This document shows, piece after piece, positions 54,646-64,000 of a stretch of 64,000 bases of DNA. The translations under genes and the position numbers were made by a program. Origin of the DNA: Porphyra umbilicalis (Eukaryota > Rhodophyta > Bangiophyceae > Bangiales > Bangiaceae); the NCBI GenBank assembly GCA_002049455.2, contig KV919062.1:32280-96279 (forward strand), read 5' to 3'. A model generated the notes under the pieces. That model was not told the origin of the DNA. It searched no databases and worked only from the letters and a program-made list of their open reading frames with translations. The first letter of the stretch is position 1. Each line of letters begins with the position of its first letter.

Positions 54646-56821
54646 AGCGGCCGCGACCGCCTTGATTAGCAGCCCAACCAAAAACGGCTTAGTCAGAAAG
54701 TATGCAGTCCCTGCATGAAAGTTCTCGCAGCCAGGTTTCAAATTACATGTGCTGATTCGCTGTCGTGCTGACCGTCGGACCAACAGAAAGCGCCTCCCCG
54801 TTGCATCCACACGAAAGAACAATATTCTTTTTATTGGGAGCTACCAACACACGCCTCAATGTGCCGACCCAAACTGAAGCAGACACATACGCGTCAAAAG
54901 TACCATATAGCGACACGTAGTGCCCAAGAGAAGTAAGGGCAATCCCAGCAACGTCGGCCCCATCTTCCATTTAACCCCATCTGGAGGTGCAACGTGTGGG
55001 TCCCTGAATGGAAAGACCATCCTGGGGGCCCCATATCCCAAACGTCGCGATGGACTTTGCTACATGGACCATCGAATGCCCTCTGGCCGATTGAACGATA
55101 GGGTCTACGTTGGTGGGTCCGACGAGGCCCCAATCTGACCTCGCTTCGTATTGCAGGGGACTAGCTAAACGACGATGGCTGATGTGTCCGAAACCGATTG
55201 TAGATCGTGCAGAGACAGTCATTAGATTCATTCGAAAATGGATTCGGGCATGCCACGCGACAAAGGATTGAAGCACAGCTTGCGAATGAGGCCCAATACG
55301 ACCAGAATCGGGCTCAACACGCAATAACATGGGGTGAATACGACGACACCTGGCAGTGCCACGGCTCCACGAGCAAGAATTTTCGATATCAACGCCTGAC
55401 ACAGGCGACGACCCGAGTTGCACGAGGCGCGACACCCGCGATCTGGGCTAGTCTGGTGGACAATTACCTGCGCGAGCGGATCAAGGCACTCTCCGCACCG
55501 CAGAGTGGTCCTGCCAAACAGCGTGCATCGCCCGTGTACCATCTCTCGGGAGTGCAAGCTTGTAGAATCGAATGCCCTGAGCCGCTCTCGGGTCAGACTC
55601 TCCGGTCAGCGGACGGAAGAGGCGCTCTTTGATTGCCTGTAAATGCAAAAATTCCAGGCCGTGCGCCGGCCTCAAAATGTCTTTCGCTCAGTCCAGGTAT
55701 TTTCAAAATGTTATGTCGCGATCTGGACGCGATCTGGGCGGGACTGGCTCCGCCATCAGTTTTGCAGTGAACGTGATTGGACGCCGCTCGTCTCAAACGG
55801 ATGGTGTGGCGGGCAGGTGTGACACTGGGTGAGAGATGAGTGAGCGTTGTGCAGCGATGAGTGGCTTCGCTTGACCGTCGCGTGATCGTGATTTGGGCCT
55901 CACACACACGTCTGTCGGCTGATTGCATTGCGTGGGCGGACACCGATGATGGCTGCAATGGCCCTGGCGTCCGTCCCCTCTTCGTGGGCGGTCCAATGAA
56001 CAGGCATTGTGAGCTCGGGCGCGCCAGCGAGGGTGTACCCCGCCTCGCCAGGCAACGCATGGGAGGACCCCCACCAGGTTCCCTGCACGTGTCCGGCGGG
56101 CGCAGCCTTTTTTTGTGGCTAGGGCGAGCCCGGGCGGGCCTGGTCACGCGCGTGCGCCACGCACCCGTTCGTCAGGCGCGCGCAGTGCCGACACGTGGGT
56201 CCTCAGATAAGCGCCTCCCAGCGTGAACAGTCCGACAGGGCCGACAGGCGGTCGCGTGCCGTGCGGGGCGACGTGTTGGGGGACCTGTCACGCTGTCCCC
56301 GCGCGCGGGCCCTACGCTCGACGCCTTTTGGCCTCGTGCCGGCGAGGACGGGCGGGGCCCACGCCGTCGCCCACCCACCCAGGCACGCAGAGGGGGCATG
56401 CTGTGGGGAGCCGCGCGTGGCCCCCACCCGACTCGTTTTCGCGCTGCGTGGACGGGCGCAGGCCTGCCGCCAACGGTCGCCCGCCGTCGCAGGCGCCCCC
56501 TTTGGGGGCGCTGTGGTGGCTCCCGCGCGCGGGTCCGCCGCGTGCCGTGTGTGTGCGCACCATCCACCGCCGACGCCGCGGCGCCCGCCTCCGTACCCCA
56601 CTCGCGCGGCTTCTTTAGCCCGCGCTGACCGTCTTGCCCGCCTTTGCGACGCCCGCGCTCCTGAGCATGACGCGCGGGAAGGGCGCCGACGACTCCCTGC
56701 GGCGGCGCACGCAGCGGAAGCGTAACGGTACCTGGTGCCCGCCTCCCCCTCCAAGTCCCTGCGAGGACGCTTGTGAGCACCCGCACATGCCCCCGCCCCC
56801 CCTCCCCCCCCTCCTCCGCCC

Positions 56822-57796
56822 ATGCGGCACGGGGCGCCGGGTGGGCATCGCCCGCCCCCCGGCTTTGGTGGTGCCCCAGAGGGCGGGCGACCCCGGCCTT
56901 TTAAGCGGCATCACTCCCCTCTCGGTCGCGGCCGCCGACATGGCGAGCGCGACGACTGTGAGCAGCAACGGCGGAACGTGCGCTACCGCGGCGATTGGGA
57001 CGACCGCGGTGCTGGCGGCGGCCCTCCTGGCCCTGTGCGTGCGGGTCCGCGTGGCGGTGGCGACAACGACGGCTGGCGACGACCGAGCCCCCCTCGGCCG
57101 CCCTTGGGCGCCCCTCCCCGGCCGACAAGGGGCCCGCCATTCTCCCACAACCACTTTGGTGGGAGCGCTCGGCGCCCGCCGGCTGGTGGTCCTCCCGGCC
57201 CGCCGCGGCCTCCGACGCGGGGTCCTCCCCTAAGCCCGCCAAGAGGTCCGCCCCATTTCTGGGGCGGCCGGGACAACTACCGCCCGCGCAGCCCGCCGCG
57301 TCAGCTGTGGGGCCCACCGCCTGGCCCGCCACAGGGCGACTGGCGCTCGCCAAGGGGCGACGGCTGGGACCGCCCGTGCACCCTACCCCGTCGTCCGGCG
57401 GGCCCCCCTCCGAGTTGGAGGTGGGCTCCCTCCTGCGAGGCGTGGGGCGACGACCAAGTCCCAACCTGGGAGGCTTCACGACCGGCGCCTCTTTGGCGCG
57501 TGCCTGATACCCCCTCGCCCTGGCGGGTCGACCAGTACGGAGATCTGGGCGACACGCAAGAGCTGCAGTGGGTGCTGACCCAGACGCCAACACGGAGCAC
57601 CTCCTCGCCGTGGATCTGGTGGCCCGCGCCGTCTCAGCCGTTGCGGCAGCCGACGTCGGCCGAGCCCCTGAGCCGTCCGGTGTACGTCTTGCAGGGGAAC
57701 CATCCCTCTGTCGACCCGACCTACCAGCTCGTCCCTGTACCTCGGCGGCCGCCCCAGCTGTTCCCTGCTTACCCGCCGCCTCCCTGCCGGCTGTGA
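56822..57796 (+). CDS. Pro/Arg/Trp-rich hypothetical ORF upstream of the Myb-like gene
   Basis: 324 codons from an ATG, rich in Pro, Gly, Arg, Asp and Trp (for example RGDWDDRGAGGG, FWGGRDNYRPRSPP). It overlaps the start of the Myb-like frame in another phase. The alternation of acidic, basic and aromatic residues is more protein-like than the competing frames, so it could be a disordered N-terminal exon of the Myb-like protein or a separate transposon ORF. GC bias alone could also keep it open. Confidence 0.3.
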   Translation: MRHGAPGGHRPPPGFGGAPEGGRPRPFKRHHSPLGRGRRHGERDDCEQQRRNVRYRGDWDDRGAGGGPPGPVRAGPRGGGDNDGWRRPSPPRPPLGAPPRPTRGPPFSHNHFGGSARRPPAGGPPGPPRPPTRGPPLSPPRGPPHFWGGRDNYRPRSPPRQLWGPPPGPPQGDWRSPRGDGWDRPCTLPRRPAGPPPSWRWAPSCEAWGDDQVPTWEASRPAPLWRVPDTPSPWRVDQYGDLGDTQELQWVLTQTPTRSTSSPWIWWPAPSQPLRQPTSAEPLSRPVYVLQGNHPSVDPTYQLVPVPRRPPQLFPAYPPPPCRL

Positions 57797-57816
57797 CGTA
57801 TTCGCTGCCCAAGAGG

Positions 57817-59019
57817 ATGGGGTCTGCTCTGGGGTGGACGGACGCCGACCGTGTGCCTCTCTGTGAGGCGTACCTGGAGGTGACGAGCGACGCGGTGAAG
57901 GGGACTGCCCGGACCAAGGACAACCTATGGGCGACGGTGCACAAGGTGTGGGGTGAGAAAGTGCGGACGAAGGGGCCGATGAGAGTGGAGCGCCTTCCAA
58001 GTGCGCTGGAGAAGCAGTTGAAGCGCATTCGGGCGGGTGTGAGCGCCTTCACGTCGCACTACCTGGCTGTTAAGGCCATGCCGACCACTGGCAACCCGAC
58101 GGAGGAGGACATTATCAGCGGCGCTGTGGCGCGCTTTTGCTCGCTGGACGTTTACGACGCGATCCGAGCGGACCGCAACCAGGACAAGGTCGACGACAAG
58201 ACATGCAAGCGCAAGGCCAAAGTCGCGCACTGCAAGTGGGTCGCGTGTTGGCGCGTCCTGCGGCAGAGCGACAAGTTTAGCGGCGCCGCCAACGGCGGCG
58301 ACGCCTCGGGCATGGACATTATGGGCGACACGTCGTCTGACGAGGAGAAGAGTGGCAGCGGCAGCGGTAGCGGCCGCAGCCGGCGCAACGGCGGCTTTCA
58401 GGGTCGCCCTGTCGGCATCAAGGCGGCCAAGATGCAGTGCCAAGAGGACGTGCAGATGGACGCTCAGGTCAAGGCCAGCACTGAAGCTCTCCACAAGCTC
58501 ACCGACGCGCAGCACGAGCGCACTGCCCTTTGCTTTTTTGATTCGCCGCTGATACGACACACCCCTGAGGCGGCTCGTTACCGTTTAGCCATTACGCAGA
58601 AGATGCTGGAGCGTGCGGGTGTGGCGAGCTCGTCTGCTATTGACGAGGGAGGGGGTGAGGGGACTGACGACTCTATCGGCGGTGTGGGCGACGGCGTCGC
58701 CGGTCTGGGTGTTGATAACTCGACGGGGACGGTGCGGGCGGCTGCCGGCCCTGCCGCCTGAGCGCGGGCGCCGCCGGGGCGAGGAGCGCTGGCGGCGCCT
58801 TTGGGTGTTGATGGTACATCAGCCTCTGCTCTGGCGGCGGCGGCGGCGGCCAAGGCTGCGCCGGCCCGCGTGCGTCAACACGCCAAGACTGGCGCTGGCC
58901 GTCGGTCGCTGGAGACCAAGCGGCAGGCAGCCGCGGCTCAGCTTGCGCGCAGCCGGAACACGACTCGCAACCTGGACGAGGACAGCGAGTCGCTGGACGA
59001 CAGCGATGATTCCGAGTAG
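57817..59019 (+). pseudogene. PIF/Harbinger-type Myb-like DNA-binding protein (one in-frame TGA)
   Basis: Conservative start ATG 57817; the frame is open back to 57568. Residues 1-130 form a Myb/SANT-like trihelical domain (GWTDADRVPLCEAYLEVTSDA, DNLWATVHKVWGEKV, LEKQLKRIRAGVSAF). A CKWVACWRVLRQSDKF segment, an acidic/serine linker (DTSSDEEKSGSGSGS), a GRPVGIKAAK box like that of plant NAM-associated and Harbinger ORF1 proteins, and a helical C-terminus follow. TGA at 58759-58761 splits off the last 85 codons, which continue in frame to an acidic end (LDEDSESLDDSDDSE). Such proteins bind the transposon ends and bring the nuclease to them. A transposase remnant lies convergently at 60678-61121. 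Confidence 0.7.
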
Positions 59020-59078
59020 AGGGACCTGTAGTTTGTTGCCTTTGTGTGCGACGTGTTGCGTGTGTATGTTGAGTATGA

Positions 59079-60581
59079 CAAAGGTTTTTTTTTCCCCGTT
59101 GGGCAGGGGGTTTTCTTCCTACACAAGTATCATTGCTTGCCCACGTGCGGCATGAAAAGGACCTAGCGCGCAGCGTTTGCCTATGACCCCCCGCACCCCC
59201 CGCACTCTTTTCCGGCCCGAGTCGCATCCTCCACACCAGCTAAACACGCGCCCCCCCCCCCGCGCGCGCGACATGCGCGCACATCTCCGTCGCAGCGGCC
59301 GACCAGGGCGCGGCGCGTGGGGTAACGCGCGGTGTGGACCTGCGCTGCCCCCCGGCGGCGCGCGATGCGCCCCGCCCCGCTGGAGCGCGATGCGCTGCCG
59401 CCGAGCCGCGTGCCGCTCCTCGGCTCCGCGCCGACGCACGACGCCGAGGGAGCGGCGGCTACACGCGCGCCCCGCCACTTGCCGCTCGACACCAATGTGA
59501 TGCAGGCGGCGCGTCAGGGCGGGGCGCCGCAGGCGCAACAGGCGCGGCAGCTCCTCGGTAAGGCGGCGGCCACCGCCGCGACCGCCGACACCTCTGCCGC
59601 CGCCGCCGGCGCCCCTGCCGCTGACGCCACCCCCGCTGTCGCCCACCCTCGCCTGCGGAGAGGGGCGGCGGCCGCGGCTGGCGGCAGGGACGGCGGCGCT
59701 GTGGCGCAGCAGGAGGGCGGCCGCGGCGGCTGTGGCCGCAGCGGCCTTCTCAGGACAGGGCCCCCGGGGGCCGTTTCCAGCGTTGCGAAGCCACCGCGAA
59801 GCCACCGCGGAGGACGGCCCCACCGACAACAGCGAAGGTGTTTCATCGAGAGTACGGCTGAAAAGCAAATATAGTATTCAGCTGTTTTGTGCTCATTGGT
59901 CGAACGCCGGCATTTCCGGCGTTTTGGATTGTGATTTCGTCTATACTAGGACAGATCCGACAGTAATTCCAAGCTTCAACAATATGTTTGTTAAAATTAG
60001 TGTCGTGCAGCCACTGAACACCCGTTCTCTTTGTAAAATCCCAAAGCGTCAGTGGCCTGCCGCCGAAGGTTTCCGTGTCTTTGTCGTAGACCACGCTGCT
60101 GTTGGCCCGTCTTTGCCAAGGCCAGCAGCTCGTCAGAGCAGGGCCCGCCGCCGCCCGCGAGCGGCTGCGTGTCGTCGTGCGCGCTGCCCCTGGCCGCGAG
60201 CGCCGGCGCGTCCTCCCAGGAGCCGGTGGCCCCAGCTGCCATCGGTGCGTCGTTGCCTCCTCGGGCACCGCCGACGGGGGCGCGGCGCTCTGCGCCTCTC
60301 CTCACGGTCGCAGCCGGCCCATCGCTGGCGACTGGCGGCGGCACGTGCGGGTCGGCTGGCACCACCAGCGCCGCCTGTTGGCGCCCCTCCCCGCGGCCGA
60401 CCGCTCCCGCGTGCGACCATTGCATCTCTGTGCACGCCGCCCGCGGGCGACTGCTTGTCCTGTTCCGTTTTTCCGGATCCGCGCGCGTGCGTTCCAACTG
60501 GCTCATACCTACCGGGACACACAATGGACTACCATGTCAAGGAAAAAAAAACCGTGCCCAACGGGGAAAAAAAAACCTTTG
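59079..60581. mobile_element. 1.5-kb segment bounded by a perfect 26-bp inverted repeat
   Basis: 59079-59104 (CAAAGG, nine T, CCCCGTTGGGC) is exactly complementary to 60556-60581. Weaker inverted similarity extends to both sides. The segment separates the Myb-like gene from the transposase remnant. It holds GC-rich DNA, then an AT-richer part (59870-60060) with a minus-strand frame reading VVYDKDTETFGGRPLTLWDF. Flanking bases (TGA/TGT) do not form a clear target duplication, so it may be a non-autonomous element or two related 3' UTR sequences facing each other. Confidence 0.5.
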
Positions 60582-60677
60582 TGTGCCCATACAGCTGCTC
60601 TAGAAAACATAGGGTGCCAGCAGCTCGCCGCGGTCGCTCCACACGTGCGCCGACAGGTCGGCACGGAGTTGCGCGTG

Positions 60678-61121
60678 TTAGGTGGGGTTGCGAGTCTCGC
60701 CCCAAGCATCAAAGACAGCAACCATGCCGCCCGCGGGCGGCTGCCCCACAGCGTTCAATGCGGGGGGCGGGTTAGCAGCATCGACAGCGTCAGCCGGGCC
60801 GGCGGCGCCGCCGCCGCCAGGCGCAGGTCCCCCGGCGGCAGCAGCGCCACCATCCTCCGCCCCACCGTCGTTCCCATCATGACCCCCCGCGGCGGCAGCA
60901 GCCGCGCCTGCAGGACCCTCACCCTCACCACCCGCACCCCCTCCCTCGTTAGTCCCCCCTGCCCCTCTGCGGCGGCTCAAAAAGCCGTCTCGACGGCTCT
61001 CCACGCACATGTTGTGCAAAATACAGACCGCCTTGTACGTGGTGATCAGCTGCTTCACGGAGCGGTACCGTCCTTGTAGCACAACCCCGTAGCCACGGGC
61101 CCGAAGAAGGAAGTATCCCAC
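60678..61121 (-). pseudogene. PIF/Harbinger transposase, C-terminal remnant
   Basis: The minus-strand frame begins abruptly with YFLLRARGYGVVLQGRYRSV, then KQLITTYKAVCILHNMCVES. The 'ILHNMC' ending after an RFR-like motif is the hallmark of the DDE_Tnp_4 (Harbinger) C-terminus. A long Gly/Ala/Asp-rich tail follows to the stop. The upstream catalytic part is absent: just beyond 61145 the DNA matches the Ty3-type LTR region in the same orientation. The nuclease was therefore cut by that insertion or rearrangement. It is convergent with the Myb-like gene, as in two-ORF Harbinger elements. Confidence 0.6.
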
Positions 61122-61144
61122 CGCTGCCGTCCCAAGAACGTGCC

Positions 61145-61400
61145 CACTATAGGATCACCCGATCCGGGAAGAGGAACCGCCATAGGTACAAGACAAAAGG
61201 CACGGTTTACTTGCCGGCGACGACGGTGCCTCCCACCGTCGTCGCCCTTCGTCCTAAAAAGGGCGGAAACCGTTGCGTGGGCCCAATTCCCCTAATGGGA
61301 ATTGGCCTGCGCCGCCGACCAACCAATACCACTAAGTACAATGCAAGACAAGTCCCCCAATGCGGTAAGTAGAGACGAGGGGGAATCGGGACCGGGCGCC
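61145..61400 (-). repeat. LTR-like fragment related to 36700-36970
   Basis: Read on the minus strand it matches the probable Ty3-type LTR region: CCCCCTCGTCT, GGGGGACTTG, ATTGGTTGGT, CAATTCCCATT, AGGACGAAGGGCGACGACGG, CAAGTAAACCGTG. The 12-bp stem at 61216-61246 is perfect here. The end of the LTR (poly(A) signal and primer site region) is missing, so it is a partial copy. Confidence 0.65.
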
Positions 61401-61879
61401 ACCGCCTGACGTGGCGGCCTCTGGCGTGGCCACGCGGCGGCGCGCGCGCGCCACATAACCGCCCCGCCCAGCGACGCCCTGGTGGCCGTTCGTGCGTGGC
61501 CCGGGTGCCCGCGCCCCCGACAGCTGCCCAGTCGGCGCCGGGGCGCCACCCGCGGGGGCGTGGCGGCCGTGCCGCCCGCCCCGCTGCTTGCCACGCGCAG
61601 GCCACGCCCGCCCGGCCCCCGCCGGGGGTTCCCAGCACCACCCCCATCCCAGTGGTGCTACATCACCCCCTGCCGAGCGACCGCCGTCCTCGGCGGTGAA
61701 TGGCGGGGTCCGTCCGACCCGCGGGACCCGTGACGCGGGCGACGACGGGGCGGCGCGCCCGAGCCACGATCGTGGCGCCGGCGGCATCGGCCGGCGCGGC
61801 CACCGGCGGGCTCCCAGTGCTGGGGGCTGCCGCGGCGGCGGTGGAGGCGGCAGGTGCAGGGGCCCGTCGGACGTCGACC

Positions 61880-64000
61880 ATGGCGGGGCCTTCCCCCCGC
61901 TCGACGACGGAGGAGGCGCCGTCGCTGTCGCGCTCGCCGTCACCCCCCCCCGTGCCGGGGGGCGCCGCGGCGGCTGAGGCGCCCGGCGGAGCGGCCGGCG
62001 GTGGGGCGTCGTCCGTGGCGGCGGCGGCCGCCGGACGTGGAGGCGGCCGGCCGCCGGCGCGGGGCCCCGCGACGGCGGGCCGGGCCGCGCCGGCCACGCC
62101 GTCGGCGACGTCCGGGGGTCGGTCGCGCTCGGCACATGCGGAGAACCTCCTTCGGACCGCGACATGGGCCCGGGTCCCCGACCGGGACCATCTGCGGCCG
62201 ACGCCGCGGCCGCCGCGGACGCTACCCCCGGGACTGCGGGACCCGGTCCCCACGGCGGTCGTGCTACCGCCGCCGGCGGCCCCGGCTCCGCTTCCCGTCG
62301 GGTTGCCGATCGAGGTCGCGGACGCCTGCGACGTCGACGGCGAGGGCCCTTGGCCGACGGTGCGGGTTGCGTCCGGGGGCGCCATGCCGGGGCCCTACGA
62401 CGCGGCGGCCATCGACACGGCGTGGACCCGCATACTCGCCGTCGGCGAGGCCGGCGGGTACCTGGCGGCGTCCGCGGCGCCGAACGTCTTGAAGTCGTTG
62501 GCCGCCGTCGACCACCCGCTCGCCGCCGACTACTTCCGCCGCCTTCTGCGGGTGAACGAGGTTGCCGTGATTCTGCCGGAGCCCATGCCGGACGTCACGG
62601 AGATGTTCTGCGTCGACGGCGCGGCGGGGTTCGCGTGGTTGGTGGCGCTGCAGCGCCAGCTGCCGAAGCTGCGGGCGACGCCGTGTGGGGACGTGAGCGT
62701 CGGGTTGGAGTTTTGGGTGGGGCGTGAGCCCCTCCTCACCTCCGTGCCGGTCCCCGGGGACGACTGGGCCAACGAGCGGGACGCCCGCATGATGGGGCGG
62801 CTCGCTCCGGTGGCCCGCGCGGGCCATGGCGCGATGCGCCTGCCGCTGCGCGAGTCCGCCGACCGCACGTTCCTCCTCCCCTCGGCCCCGTCCGACTGGG
62901 ACACCGTGTTCGCCGCGCCGCGGCTGCTCCCTTGGTTCCTGCCGCGGGTCTTCACCCATCTTGCGCACCGCCTCACGACGGCGACGAGGGACCCCCTCCT
63001 TGGCGTGGCGCGGCTCGCGGCAGCGTGCGCCATGGTGAGCGCTGTGCTCGCTGCCTACGAGCGGGACCGCCGCTTGTTCCGGCCCCCGCCTTTGGCGACG
63101 TGGGCGCTCACCCGCTTCGGGCCGGTGACCCTCGCTCAGGGGGACAACCGGCGGGCCACGACGCTGCGCCTCATCATGGCGGCGTGGCCGCATGTCCCGT
63201 GGCGTCTCGTGCGCCAGCGCCTCCCCTACTCGACGCCGGGGAAGGAACCCCCCACCATCCTCTACGCGCACCGGGGCACGATGATGAGCGCCGAGCGCCA
63301 CTGGGTGGGCGTGACGCCCTGCGCGTCCTCGTCCACCGGGTTGGGGTGTACGGAGGCTGCCCTCGAGGCGGACTTGCCCCCGCAGTTCCCCTACGTGGAT
63401 ATCGGCGGGGATGGGTACGGTGCCACGCACCCGGCAGCGTCCGCCAAACCCCTGAGGTGGACGGGGTCGGGTCGCCGCGGTCTCCTCGGTCGGAGCCCCA
63501 AGGGGGCAGTGCCGGCCAAGGGGGCAGCGCCGGTGGTCCGTCGGATGCGGGTGGCGCCGCGTCGCCCGGCGGTCGTGGCGGTGCCGACCAGGGCGGGGGC
63601 CGACGGTACCCCACCACTGCCGACGTGGCGGCGGGGTGGAGTCCACCAGCTCCCGCCGGGGACCCCGGGGGCCGCGACTACCCGGCCGGCGGCGGCGCGG
63701 GCGGTCACGGCGACCAAGGGGCCGGCGGCCAGCGCCCCGGCGGCGGTTGGCAACCGGGCGGCGGCGGCCGCGGTGGTTGGTCGTCGGGCGCCGGGGGCTA
63801 CCCCCGTGCGGATGCCGGATGGGGCCCGGCTCCCGCCGACCGCGGTGAGTGGACGTGCGGGGACCGCCGTACTGGCGGCCCGTCCGACGACCGGGGCTAC
63901 CACGGTCGGGACTACCACCGCAGTGGCGGGCATCGCGGCGGTGACGACCGCGGTGGCGATTACCGCGGCGAGTACGCGGCGGGACCGGCGCGGCCGCGGC
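61880..64000 (+). CDS. Unknown protein, open at the window edge
   Basis: ATG 61880 opens a frame that runs without stop to the last base (707 codons). Residues 1-150 are Pro/Ala/Arg-rich. Residues ~165-510 have balanced composition and conserved-looking stretches (LKSLAAVDHPLAADYFRRLL, VTEMFCVDGAAGFAWLVALQ, LYAHRGTMMSAERHWVGVTP). After ~63420 this frame degrades to Ala/Arg/Thr, while the neighbouring frame (from ~63421) becomes Gly/Arg/Asp/Tyr-rich (GYHGRDYHRSGGHRGGDDRG), an RGG-like tail. A single-base indel or an unseen intron near 63300-63470 is likely. I recognise no family. Transposon-borne gag-like function is possible given the RGG-like tail and neighbours. Confidence 0.5.
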   Translation, partial: MAGPSPRSTTEEAPSLSRSPSPPPVPGGAAAAEAPGGAAGGGASSVAAAAAGRGGGRPPARGPATAGRAAPATPSATSGGRSRSAHAENLLRTATWARVPDRDHLRPTPRPPRTLPPGLRDPVPTAVVLPPPAAPAPLPVGLPIEVADACDVDGEGPWPTVRVASGGAMPGPYDAAAIDTAWTRILAVGEAGGYLAASAAPNVLKSLAAVDHPLAADYFRRLLRVNEVAVILPEPMPDVTEMFCVDGAAGFAWLVALQRQLPKLRATPCGDVSVGLEFWVGREPLLTSVPVPGDDWANERDARMMGRLAPVARAGHGAMRLPLRESADRTFLLPSAPSDWDTVFAAPRLLPWFLPRVFTHLAHRLTTATRDPLLGVARLAAACAMVSAVLAAYERDRRLFRPPPLATWALTRFGPVTLAQGDNRRATTLRLIMAAWPHVPWRLVRQRLPYSTPGKEPPTILYAHRGTMMSAERHWVGVTPCASSSTGLGCTEAALEADLPPQFPYVDIGGDGYGATHPAASAKPLRWTGSGRRGLLGRSPKGAVPAKGAAPVVRRMRVAPRRPAVVAVPTRAGADGTPPLPTWRRGGVHQLPPGTPGAATTRPAAARAVTATKGPAASAPAAVGNRAAAAAVVGRRAPGATPVRMPDGARLPPTAVSGRAGTAVLAARPTTGATTVGTTTAVAGIAAVTTAVAITAASTRRDRRGRG

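Larger units (their letters stand above)
53510..56800. other. Intergenic stretch with dispersed repeats, no confident gene
   Basis: Contains the GGGCGTC array (53866-54192), an 11-bp stem hairpin (54264-54294), and dispersed repeat copy B (54488-54645). A 141-codon frame at 55207-55632 lies in moderately GC DNA and has unusually varied composition, but starts at GTG and matches nothing I know. From 56200 the DNA is again GC-rich. Confidence 0.4.

Noticed and set aside
54339..54665. Independent 108-codon gene
   Set aside because: The frame overlaps dispersed repeat copy B and has no further support.
62264..63646. 460-codon minus-strand protein
   Set aside because: Arg/His/Gly/Pro-rich shadow of the plus-strand frame, which has balanced composition.

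Overview
This window is nuclear DNA from a GC-rich eukaryote. Three observations support that: a spliceosomal GT..AG intron (53314-53441), canonical TATA boxes, and eukaryotic transposon families (Ty1/copia, Ty3, hAT, KDZ-like, PIF/Harbinger). The strong GC bias, alanine/proline-rich proteins, long C and G runs and GC-rich copia elements would fit an alga. A bangiophyte red alga of the Porphyra/Pyropia type is my best guess, but no sequence here proves it. No ordinary housekeeping gene was recognised.

Layout. 1-3.9 kb: no confident gene, only GC-rich low-complexity DNA. 3.9-6.25 kb (- strand): a 777-residue predicted membrane glycoprotein of unknown function whose last ~55 residues come from a dispersed repeat. 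6.5 kb: a 78-bp near-perfect palindrome. 7.07-7.99 kb: a duplicated promoter block, one copy with a TATA box, feeding a short secreted glycosidase-like first exon. 8-10.5 kb: polypyrimidine DNA and dispersed repeats. 10.86-13.14 kb: a hAT transposase gene broken by one frameshift. 14.28-15.34 kb: a palindrome cluster and a 168-bp tandem repeat. 15.8-18.8 kb: an unknown 985-residue protein with fifteen 25-residue repeats. 22.2-32.9 kb: a KDZ-like transposase gene split by a complete copia element (element 1). 33.5-34.1 kb: G-rich minisatellite. 36.7-48.7 kb: a truncated Ty3-type retrotransposon (LTR, gag, a -1 frameshift signal, protease, RT) whose pol is split by a second copia element (element 2). 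50.9-53.5 kb: a decayed unknown gene with a good last intron. 56.8-61.1 kb: PIF/Harbinger remains, with a Myb-like ORF on + and a transposase C-terminus on -. 61.1-61.4 kb: an LTR fragment related to the one at 36.7 kb. 61.88 kb to the window end: an unknown protein, open at the edge.

How it fits together. The region is a nested transposon graveyard. Both copia elements have matched LTRs, exact 5-bp target duplications, a polypurine tract, and a primer site complementary to the anticodon region of initiator tRNA-Met (the half-tRNA priming known for Drosophila copia). Each landed inside the coding sequence of another mobile element. Element 2 is younger (4 differences in 367-bp LTRs, one nonsense codon). 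Element 1 is older (8 substitutions and one indel in ~372 bp, three nonsense codons, an Asp-to-Asn change in the RT active site). The most striking functional signal is the compact -1 frameshift cassette at the Ty3 gag/pol junction: heptamer GGGAAAC, a 7-nt spacer and an 8-bp stem-loop.
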